A model generated the notes under the pieces. It did not search any database. It was given only the letters and a program-made list of their open reading frames with translations, and was not told where the DNA came from. The position numbers were made by a program, and so were the translations under genes. This document shows positions 1-6,691 of a DNA stretch of 6,691 bases, piece by piece; positions within the stretch are counted from its first letter, which is position 1; every line of letters begins with the position of its first letter. Origin of the DNA: an uncultured Holophagaceae bacterium (lineage in GTDB: Bacteria > Acidobacteriota > Holophagae > Holophagales > Holophagaceae); NCBI GenBank assembly GCA_903876615.1, contig CAIRAS010000107.1:1-6691 (forward strand). Reading direction: 5' to 3'.

Positions 1-55
1 GATCCGAGCGCGGGGGTCCGGGGGTGTGCGAACTGCGCGAAACCACCGGAGAACA
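1..55. repeat. Palindromic intergenic repeat, copy 1 (diverged)
   Basis: First of two copies of a roughly 55-bp unit; the other starts 79 bp later. The first 30 bases of the two copies are identical, and both end in CCGGAGAACA. The middle part differs at several positions. The copy can form a hairpin from TCCGGGGGT (17-25) and ACCACCGGA (42-50), with one mismatch at A45. Because it begins at base 1 of the window, the element may extend further left. No open frame here looks like a gene. It resembles the interspersed palindromic repeats found between genes in many high-GC bacteria, but I cannot name a family. Confidence 0.75.
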
Positions 56-79
56 GTAAGCGAGGGGCGGGCTTGGCCC

Positions 80-134
80 GATCCGAGCGCGGGGGTCCGG
101 GGGTGTGCGCGAAGCGCGGAACCCCCGGAGAACA
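80..134. repeat. Palindromic intergenic repeat, copy 2 (intact hairpin)
   Basis: Second copy of the 55-bp unit, ending one base before the purH stop codon. Here the palindrome is perfect: TCCGGGGGT (96-104) pairs with ACCCCCGGA (121-129), and an inner GCGC/GCGC stem (107-110 with 114-117) closes on a GAA loop. Lying directly 3' of purH, the RNA hairpin could protect or end the purH transcript. No T-tract follows on the minus strand, so it is not a classical intrinsic terminator. A repeated-element origin is at least as likely as a terminator role. Confidence 0.75.
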
Positions 135-135
135 T

Positions 136-1680
<1,545 letters not shown>

Positions 1681-1795
1681 GGCCGCCCCCTGAACCCTTT
1701 ATTTTTCCACGCTTTCGGTGCTTCTGGATAGAGCGGGATGTCCAGGCTTGGGTTCGGATGGAATTGACCGAATAGAGAAGAGACGGGAGGGGCCC
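1681..1795. promoter_or_regulatory. Divergent intergenic region between purH and the 112-residue gene
   Basis: This 115-bp gap must hold the promoter for the plus-strand gene and probably the one for purH, since both genes are read outward from it. It includes the most AT-rich tract near these genes (TTTATTTTTCC, starting near 1698), just upstream of the purH ribosome-binding site on the minus strand. I could not place a convincing -35/-10 pair in either direction. No PurR-like operator or purine riboswitch fold was recognised. The call rests on gene arrangement, not on a motif. Confidence 0.45.
1786..1790 (+). promoter_or_regulatory. Ribosome-binding site of the 112-residue gene
   Basis: GGAGG, 5 bases before the ATG at 1796. 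This strong site decides the start. The frame stays open back to an ATG at 1718, but that start has no comparable site, and the extra 26 residues look like translated intergenic sequence. Confidence 0.75.
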
Positions 1796-2134
1796 ATGGA
1801 TGTCCAGGTCGAGGTTCAGTTCACGGTGCAGCACACGCTGGAGCAGCTGAAGGCCGAATTTGTGAAGCGGGGCCACATCCCAGCCTGGAAGACCCCTGAG
1901 GACGGCGGGGCCCCAGACCTGTTCTTTGAGACCAAGCTGGTGAGCCTCACGCTGAGCTCTGAAAAGGACCGCTCGGCCTGGTTCGTCTTCTCCCTGGAGG
2001 CCACCGGAGAGCTGCGCAGGAGGGTGGTGATCCCGAATGTGACTCCTGCCACAGTGAACCTGGATATCCCAGATCTGGAGGATTTCCTGGACTTCTGCCG
2101 GCAGTGCATGGTGGGCGCCGTCGGCAGGGGCTAA
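1796..2134 (+). CDS. Conserved-looking hypothetical protein, 112 aa
   Basis: I do not recognise this protein. It begins MDVQVEVQFTV and has no signal peptide or membrane segment, so it is probably cytoplasmic. The composition is amphipathic and soluble. Short beta-like stretches (residues 3-11, 47-54, 61-69, 75-80) are followed by an acidic helix-like segment, IPDLEDFLDFCRQC (91-104), which contains a C-x2-C pair. Two cysteines alone do not support a metal-site call. The strong GGAGG site and sensible codon use support a real gene. It lies 101 bp upstream of nuoG on the same strand, with no obvious terminator between them, so co-transcription is possible. Both genes have the same GGGCCC hexamer immediately before their ATG. 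No function is assigned. Confidence 0.7.
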   Translation: MDVQVEVQFTVQHTLEQLKAEFVKRGHIPAWKTPEDGGAPDLFFETKLVSLTLSSEKDRSAWFVFSLEATGELRRRVVIPNVTPATVNLDIPDLEDFLDFCRQCMVGAVGRG

Positions 2135-2224
2135 GGAGCTGGAACGGAAGAGCCATTGCCAGCGTTGGCCCCCCAAGGAACCGATCTTTACCTGCGAGGC
2201 ATCAAGCCCCATTCTGGAAGCCCT

Positions 2225-2228
2225 GGAG
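2225..2228 (+). promoter_or_regulatory. Ribosome-binding site of nuoG
   Basis: GGAG, 7 bases before the ATG at 2236. It supports starting NuoG at MPTIKINDVEL. The open frame extends upstream to 2104, which would add 44 residues and overlap the preceding gene. The family's ferredoxin-like domain begins at the 2236 start. Confidence 0.75.
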
Positions 2229-2235
2229 TGGGCCC

Positions 2236-3684
2236 ATGCCGACGATCAAGATCAACGATGTTGAACTTAGCGTGAACCCCGGCACGCTGGTGCTGGACGC
2301 CTGCCGCCAGGTGGGCATCGACATCCCCCACTACTGCTATCACCCGGCGCTCACCCCCGTGGCCACCTGCCGCATGTGCCTGGTGGACATCAAGGGCCAG
2401 CCGAAGCTTGCCACGAGCTGCACCACCACGGTGCCGCCGGCGCCTCGGGACAACCCGGACGCGGTGGTGATGGAGGTCTTCACCAACACGCCCGCCGTGG
2501 CCGATGCCCGGGCCGGCGTGATGGAGTTCCTGCTCATCAACCACCCGCTCGACTGCCCCATCTGCGATCAGGCCGGTGAGTGCAAGCTGCAGGACTACTC
2601 CTACAACTACGGCAGCGGTGACTCCCGCATGGTCGAGGCCAAGCGCCGCTACCGCTACGAGGACCTGGGCGCCAAGATCGTTATCGACAAGAACCGCTGC
2701 ATCCACTGCACCCGCTGCGTCCGCTTCACCCGCGAGATCAGCGGCGGCGGTGAGCTGACCGTGGCCAACCGGGGCTCCCGGCTGGAAGTCACCACCTTCT
2801 CCGGCCTGTCCCTGGACCAGAACCCCTTCGCCGGGAACGTGGTGGACCTCTGCCCCGTGGGCGCCCTGACCAGCCGCGACTTCCGCTTCCGCAAGCGGGT
2901 CTGGTATCTCAAGAGCGCGCCGTCCATCAGCCGCTGCTCGGCCCTGGGCAACCCCATCTGGATCGACCACGAAGGCAACAAGGCCTACCGCCTCCGTCCC
3001 CGCCCCACCGAGGGCAAGGAGACCACCCTCTTCATCACGGATGCGGAGCGCTACGCCTACGAATTTCTCAACCGCTCAGGTGCCGCCCCCACCCCCCGAC
3101 TCCAGGGCGCCCCGGCCTCAGCCGAGGTCATCCGCGAGGCACTCCAGGCCGCGGGCCCCGTGGCCGTGATCGGCCAGGGCACCTTCGGCTGCGACACGGC
3201 CCAGCGCCTGGGTGAGCTGGCCTCCGCGCCCGACCTGCGCTACGGCAGCGGTGACCGGACCCTCCCCGTGCTGCTGCCCCGGTTCCAGACCAGCACCGAC
3301 GGCATCCTGAACCGCCGCGGCTTCACGGAGCGGGGCTTCCGCTTCGGCGCCCTCGAGGAATTGCTGGGCCAGGTGCAGCAGGGCGTGGTCAAGGCCGTGG
3401 TGCTGCTGCACGATGCCGCCTTCACCAGTGCCGCCGAGACCGCGCTGCTGGGCCAGATCCTCCAGGCGGTGCCCTTCAGCCTGGCCCTGGAAGTGGCACC
3501 CTCGGATCTGGGCCTCCAGGCCACGGCCTGGCTGCCCATCACCAACCACGCCGAGGAGAGTGACTTCATCGTCAACCACGACGGCGAGCTGCGCCGCTAC
3601 CAGAAGGCCCTGCAGCCCCCCAAGGGCGTCTGCACCGTGCCAGCCTGGGTGAAGGAACTCGCCGCGGTTCCCGCACTGGCCTAG
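2236..3684 (+). CDS. nuoG: NADH-quinone oxidoreductase subunit G-like iron-sulfur protein (compact NuoG)
   Basis: Probable NuoG, the peripheral-arm subunit of respiratory complex I that passes electrons from the NADH site through Fe-S clusters. Of 482 residues, the N-terminal 2Fe-2S ferredoxin domain has C34-x10-C45-x2-C48-x13-C62 (cluster N1b). Next is the His-Cys motif H103-x3-C107-x2-C110-x5-C116 (cluster N5). A 4Fe-4S site follows, C155-x2-C158-x2-C161 with C206-Pro (cluster N4). The molybdopterin-oxidoreductase-like region is much reduced. Its start (WYLKSAPSISRC, then FITDAERYAYEFLNR at 266-280) and its end (WLPITNHAEESDFIVNHDGE, 432-451) remain, but the middle is missing compared with the usual 680-900 residues. 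The optional N7 cluster cysteines are absent; only C234 is present in that region. No other nuo gene lies in the window. A diaphorase subunit of an NAD-linked hydrogenase (HoxU/HndD type) is an alternative, but the retained C-terminal motifs favour NuoG. Confidence 0.9.
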   Translation: MPTIKINDVELSVNPGTLVLDACRQVGIDIPHYCYHPALTPVATCRMCLVDIKGQPKLATSCTTTVPPAPRDNPDAVVMEVFTNTPAVADARAGVMEFLLINHPLDCPICDQAGECKLQDYSYNYGSGDSRMVEAKRRYRYEDLGAKIVIDKNRCIHCTRCVRFTREISGGGELTVANRGSRLEVTTFSGLSLDQNPFAGNVVDLCPVGALTSRDFRFRKRVWYLKSAPSISRCSALGNPIWIDHEGNKAYRLRPRPTEGKETTLFITDAERYAYEFLNRSGAAPTPRLQGAPASAEVIREALQAAGPVAVIGQGTFGCDTAQRLGELASAPDLRYGSGDRTLPVLLPRFQTSTDGILNRRGFTERGFRFGALEELLGQVQQGVVKAVVLLHDAAFTSAAETALLGQILQAVPFSLALEVAPSDLGLQATAWLPITNHAEESDFIVNHDGELRRYQKALQPPKGVCTVPAWVKELAAVPALA

Positions 3685-3700
3685 CTCAGAACAAACTCTT

Positions 3701-3735
3701 ATGTAAAACGGGCGCCAGGGGCGCCCGTTTTACAT
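3701..3735. terminator. Bidirectional intrinsic terminator
   Basis: A perfect 16-bp inverted repeat: ATGTAAAACGGGCGCC (3701-3716) and GGCGCCCGTTTTACAT (3720-3735), with a 3-base AGG loop. The GC-rich core is flanked by AAAA on one side and TTTT on the other, so each strand reads as a GC stem running into a T-rich tract. It sits 16 bases after the nuoG stop and 20 bases before the stop of the converging lipoprotein gene, which is the expected place for a shared terminator. Confidence 0.93.
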
Positions 3736-3755
3736 CTTGGAACGGCGGCTCGTGC

Positions 3756-4550
3756 CTACTTCTTCTGAACCTTGGCATCCTCGATGATCATCGGGTAGGT
3801 GTAGCCCGCGCCGAAGTCCTTGTCCGTGGCCACGGTGCCCCGGGCGGTCACGACGTCGCCCTTGGCGGCCCCGTCCTGGCTGGTCACCGTGATGTCGTTC
3901 GTGCCCTTGCCGGCATCGCCGCTGCCGTCCTGGAGGTGCATCCAGTTCTTACCCATGACGCCGGCGCTGTAGCGGACGATCTTGCCGCGCACGGTGACCG
4001 TCTTCCCCTTGAGGCTGCCCTTCTGGGCCCAGATCTCGGCTACGGTGCGGGCATCGGAGCCGCTGGCCTTGTCCACCTTGCCCACCTCGATGGTGGCGGC
4101 CGTGTTGGCCACCTGGGCGTGGGGGTTGGCGCCGGGAGCGGGGGCCCCCATTGCGGGCGCCGCCGGTGCTGCTGGCGCGCCACCAGCCGGGGCCAGGTTG
4201 CCGAAGTAGATCTCGGGGAAGGTGCGCTTCAGGGTCTTGGATTCGAAGTTGTTCATGAGCATGGGGGTCGCGAGGGTGACCTCGGCGCCCTTCTCGATCT
4301 TGGCCTCGGGCACCGCGGCCCAGACCTCACCCTTGGCGGTCTTGAGGCGCAGGTAGCAGTAGGGGGAGGCATCGATGCGCTCCAGCACTTTGCCGGTGAG
4401 ACCCTCGGCGACCGGGGGTCCGGCAGGCGTCATGGTCCCAGTGCCGGGCTGGGTGGGAGCGGCCACGACGGCCTCGGAACCCTTGGATTTGCACGACTGG
4501 AGGCCGAGGATGGCCGCCGCCGCAAGCAGGACTGGAACGAAAACGCGCAT
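3756..4550 (-). CDS. Tandem OB-fold lipoprotein, NrfJ-like
   Basis: Predicted exported lipoprotein of 264 residues. The hydrophobic signal (residues 3-17) ends in the lipobox LQSC, with C20 as the lipid-modified cysteine. Lys at +2 does not match the E. coli inner-membrane retention signal. A Pro/Thr-rich tether (about 30-48) leads to a first OB-fold-like domain (about 50-119) with YCYLRLKTAKGEVWAAVPE (64-82) and MNNFESKTLKRTFPEIYF (99-116), typical of small NrfJ-related periplasmic proteins. An Ala/Pro-rich linker (119-147) joins a second OB-fold (about 168-264) with VTVRGKIVRYSAGVMGKNWM (185-204), HLQDGSGD and DKDFGAGYTYPMIIEDA (243-259). Proteins like this are often labelled DNA-binding because of the fold name, but a lipidated envelope location makes that unlikely. 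The substrate is unknown. Its gene follows the acyltransferase gene after 106 bp and may have its own promoter. Confidence 0.82.
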   Translation of the reverse strand: MRVFVPVLLAAAAILGLQSCKSKGSEAVVAAPTQPGTGTMTPAGPPVAEGLTGKVLERIDASPYCYLRLKTAKGEVWAAVPEAKIEKGAEVTLATPMLMNNFESKTLKRTFPEIYFGNLAPAGGAPAAPAAPAMGAPAPGANPHAQVANTAATIEVGKVDKASGSDARTVAEIWAQKGSLKGKTVTVRGKIVRYSAGVMGKNWMHLQDGSGDAGKGTNDITVTSQDGAAKGDVVTARGTVATDKDFGAGYTYPMIIEDAKVQKK

Positions 4551-4558
4551 GGGTCGAA

Positions 4559-4563
4559 CTCCT
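4559..4563 (-). promoter_or_regulatory. Ribosome-binding site of the OB-fold lipoprotein
   Basis: AGGAG on the minus strand (CTCCT on plus), 8 bases before the ATG at 4550. It confirms the start that gives a complete signal peptide and lipobox. Confidence 0.75.
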
Positions 4564-4656
4564 AGAAGGAACAGGGGACAGGTCGGTCAGCCCTGAGCTT
4601 GGAACAATCATCCCACGATGGGAGGGAAAGGCGCAGGGGCAGGGGGGCAGGCGTGA

Positions 4657-5604
4657 TCAAGTCCCGTGTCGGGCCGGATCATCCCAGAAGGGATAGAAGC
4701 AGTACCACTGGCTGGGGTGCCGGCGGAGGAGGGCCTCCAGGTCGGCTACATAGGTTCTCATACCTGCTTCAATGGCGGCCATGCGCTCGCCCCGGCCGCC
4801 CTGGATGGTGAGGGGCTCCCCGAAGCTGGCGTGGAACCGGCGCTCCTCGTCCGTGTAGAAGAACGAGGTGACGATGGGGGCTCCGGTCATGGCTGAGAGC
4901 TCCCAGGGGCCCCGGGGGAAGGGCACCTCTCGCCCGAAGAAGGGCATGGACAGGCCGTTCAGGCTGAAGTCCCGGTCCCCCTGCATGCCCACCATGGCGC
5001 CCTCCCGCAGCAGCTTCACCAGGGGCAGGGTGGAGAACCCCACGCCGTCCACGGGGATCCCCACCACGCCGCCCTGGGCGCGCAGCTGTTCCCGCAGCCG
5101 CTCCACGGCTTCGAAGCGGTCGGGCTTGTAGACCGCATGGACCTTCAGGTTCCGGGTCCGGAGCAGGATGCCGCCCAGCTCGTAGTTGCCGGCGTGGGCC
5201 GTGAGCAGGATGACCCCCCGGCCCTGGGCGATGGCTGCGTCCAGGCGCTCCAGGCCCTCGATGCTGGCGAACTGGGACAGCGCCTCCTCGGCGGGCCGCT
5301 GGCCGAAATAGAAGAAGTCCACCCAGGCCCGGGCATGCTGGCGCACCATCTCCCGGGACACCCGGTCCACCTCCGGATGGCTGGGACTCCGGCCCAGCAC
5401 CCGGGCGGTGTTGCCCAGGATGGCATCCAGGTACTTGGGCCGCAGGGCCAGGAACGCGTTGGCGATCTGATCGGCGATGTCGTGGGCGCGCTCCCGGCGG
5501 GCGAAGGTGCGGGCCGCGACATGGAACAGCGGGAACAGGGACCCGAAGATCGCCTGGTAGAGCAGCGCCAGGGCCGTGGAGTCGGACTGCATGCGGTCCT
5601 GCAT
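4657..5604 (-). CDS. LpxL/HtrB-family lysophospholipid (lipid A-type) acyltransferase
   Basis: Membrane-associated acyltransferase of the bacterial lipid A biosynthesis family, which moves a fatty acyl chain from acyl-ACP to a lipid acceptor at the inner membrane, usually a late lipid A precursor. With the start at 5604 it has 315 residues, normal for the family. An N-terminal hydrophobic anchor covers about residues 11-32. The catalytic H-x4-E is seen in TAHAGNYELGG (H137, E142). GDRD (209-212), FFGREVPFPRGP (222-233) and the C-terminal WYCFYPFWDDP (300-310) match later conserved blocks. The chosen ATG shares its A with the rsgA stop (TGATG on the minus strand), which suggests translational coupling. 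An in-frame GTG at 5613, and an ATG at 5592 preceded by AGGA, are alternative starts. The acceptor cannot be told from sequence: LpxL, LpxM or an ornithine-lipid or glycolipid acyltransferase are all possible, so no symbol is given. Confidence 0.9.
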   Translation of the reverse strand: MQDRMQSDSTALALLYQAIFGSLFPLFHVAARTFARRERAHDIADQIANAFLALRPKYLDAILGNTARVLGRSPSHPEVDRVSREMVRQHARAWVDFFYFGQRPAEEALSQFASIEGLERLDAAIAQGRGVILLTAHAGNYELGGILLRTRNLKVHAVYKPDRFEAVERLREQLRAQGGVVGIPVDGVGFSTLPLVKLLREGAMVGMQGDRDFSLNGLSMPFFGREVPFPRGPWELSAMTGAPIVTSFFYTDEERRFHASFGEPLTIQGGRGERMAAIEAGMRTYVADLEALLRRHPSQWYCFYPFWDDPARHGT

Positions 5605-6691
5605 CAGCGCCACACGTTCTGGTTGGGGTTGCGGGTCTCCATCTCCAGCCAGAGCCGCTGGAGGCTCTGCAGGCGCTCCGGGTAGGCCAGCTCCAGGCGG
5701 TCCAGCGTTTCGTCGTCCTCGGGATCGAAGGCGCAGGGCTCTTCCAGAACCTCGGAGGGGAACTCCGGAAAGACCCGGGCCAGCAGGGCCCGGTCGAAGC
5801 CCCGCACGCTGAGGGTGCGGATCCCGGGTGTGTCCACGAGGATGCCACCGCCGGAGCCGTCCGCCTGGGCCAGGGGCAGCCAGCGGGCCGCGGTGGTGGT
5901 CTGCTTGCCGGTGCCGAACTTGGTGAGGGTGCCGGTCTTCAGGACCGAGTCGGGCCGCAGGGCGTTCACCAGGGTGCTCTTGCCGACCCCGCTGTGGCCC
6001 AGCAGCACCACCACGCGGTCCCGCAGCAGCGCGCGCAGAGGCTCGATGCCCTCGCCCTTCAGGGCCGAGGTCTCATGGATGGCGACGCCCTGCTCCCGCA
6101 GGGGGTCCAGCTCGGGCAGGGTGTCCTTCTTGGCGGCCCGGTCCCGCTTGGTGATCAGGACGCGAAAGGTGAGGCCCGCGTCCAGGGCCAGCAGCTGGGC
6201 CCGCTCCAGCAGGCCGGGCCGCAGGGGCGGGTCCACCACGGCGGCGCAGATCCACAGCTCGTCGGCGTTGGCGCAGATCAGCTGCCAGGGCTCGCGGTCA
6301 TCGCTGCCGCCCCGCTTGAGCAGCGACTTCCGGGGCATCACGGCCACGACCTGGCCCTGGGGCCGCTTGGCGTCCGTGGCCTCCACGGGCATGGGGGCGT
6401 AGCGCACCCGGTCTCCGCAGACCAGGTGGACGCCCTTGAGCTTGCCCCCCAGGGTGGCGCAGAGGATTGAGTGGTCGGCGAGCTCCAGGTCCACCCACTG
6501 GCTGTGGCGCTGGATCAGGGTGGCCTCGGGGAGGTGCAGCCAGGGCGTCGGATCCGGGAGGCGGAGCAGAGCCTGGGCGTCGTGGGCCTCGATGCCGGTC
6601 TCCAGTCGCTCGGCCCGGCGCTGGCGCCGCTTGCTGTCCGTGGCCCGCTCGCCGGAGTAGACCTCCCGGTGGTCCAGATCCTGAGCCTCCC
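5604..6691 (-). CDS. rsgA: Ribosome small subunit-dependent GTPase A (RsgA/YjeQ), 5' end outside the window
   Basis: Circularly permuted GTPase that acts in late 30S subunit maturation; 361 residues lie in the window. The frame is open to the right edge with no ATG, GTG or TTG start between 6494 and the edge. The GTG at 6494 would begin inside the first strand of the OB-fold, so the true start is beyond the window. Counting from the edge, a basic N-terminal tail (KRRQRRAER, 20-28) precedes the OB-fold, which ends near CGDRVRY (91-97). The permuted GTPase motifs follow: G4 TKRD (180-183), G5 SAL (208-210), G1 GHSGVGKS (231-238) and G3 DTPG (286-289), then FPEF. The C-terminal helical domain normally carries a C-x4-C-x-H-x5-C zinc site. 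Here only one cysteine (C319, in EEPCAFDPEDDE) remains. The gene is followed by the acyltransferase with a one-base stop/start overlap. Confidence 0.93.
   Translation of the reverse strand, partial: EAQDLDHREVYSGERATDSKRRQRRAERLETGIEAHDAQALLRLPDPTPWLHLPEATLIQRHSQWVDLELADHSILCATLGGKLKGVHLVCGDRVRYAPMPVEATDAKRPQGQVVAVMPRKSLLKRGGSDDREPWQLICANADELWICAAVVDPPLRPGLLERAQLLALDAGLTFRVLITKRDRAAKKDTLPELDPLREQGVAIHETSALKGEGIEPLRALLRDRVVVLLGHSGVGKSTLVNALRPDSVLKTGTLTKFGTGKQTTTAARWLPLAQADGSGGGILVDTPGIRTLSVRGFDRALLARVFPEFPSEVLEEPCAFDPEDDETLDRLELAYPERLQSLQRLWLEMETRNPNQNVWR

Noticed and set aside
1..134. CRISPR array or riboswitch for the repeat pair
   Set aside because: There are only two copies, they are imperfect, the spacing (about 24 bp between units) and palindromic GC-rich form do not fit a CRISPR array, and no known riboswitch core is visible.
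2165..2193. Possible nuoG promoter, TTGGCC with a weak -10-like TTACCT 17 bp later
   Set aside because: The -10 matches consensus poorly and the organism's promoter consensus is unknown, so it is not listed as a feature.
2188..2970. A 260-codon minus-strand frame opposite nuoG
   Set aside because: It is antisense to the Fe-S domains of NuoG, has the His/Val/Gly/Ala-rich look of a shadow frame, and shows no motif.
4611..4623. Small inverted repeat TCCCA-CGA-TGGGA between the acyltransferase and lipoprotein genes
   Set aside because: A 5-bp stem without a T-tract is too weak to call a terminator or operator.
4769..5848. A 359-codon minus-strand frame overlapping the acyltransferase and the end of rsgA
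   Set aside because: It is in a different frame from two genes with clear motifs, and its product is Pro/Arg/Gly-rich low-complexity sequence.

Overview
The window is high-GC (about two-thirds G+C by eye), densely packed bacterial chromosome carrying housekeeping genes. A lipid A-type acyltransferase and a lipobox lipoprotein point to a diderm (Gram-negative) cell. A compact NuoG, an NrfJ-like tandem OB-fold lipoprotein and the general protein style suggest Acidobacteriota of the Holophaga/Geothrix type. That assignment is an inference of moderate to low confidence; no rRNA or other marker is present to settle it.

Layout. Positions 1-134 hold two copies of a roughly 55-bp palindrome-containing repeat, immediately beyond the end of purH. 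purH (136-1680, minus) encodes the bifunctional enzyme for the last two steps of IMP synthesis. A 115-bp divergent intergenic region separates it from a plus-strand pair: an unrecognised 112-residue protein (1796-2134) and a 482-residue NuoG-like iron-sulfur protein (2236-3684). A perfect 16-bp hairpin with A- and T-tracts (3701-3735) lies between nuoG and the converging minus-strand gene and should terminate transcription from both sides. The rest is a minus-strand series, read from right to left: rsgA (5' end cut by the window edge), an LpxL/HtrB-family acyltransferase whose probable start codon shares one base with the rsgA stop codon, and, after a 106-bp gap, a lipoprotein with two OB-fold domains.

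How the genes relate. They do not form one pathway. They cover purine synthesis (purH), respiratory NADH oxidation (nuoG), ribosome small-subunit maturation (rsgA), outer-membrane lipid synthesis (acyltransferase) and an envelope protein of unknown role. The clearest likely co-expression is rsgA with the acyltransferase. The 112-residue gene and nuoG may also be co-transcribed.

I see no evidence of a new defence, mobile or biosynthetic system. The points most worth a second look are the apparent loss of the RsgA zinc-binding motif, the shortened NuoG located away from any other nuo gene in view, the palindromic repeat pair, and the unknown 112-residue protein.
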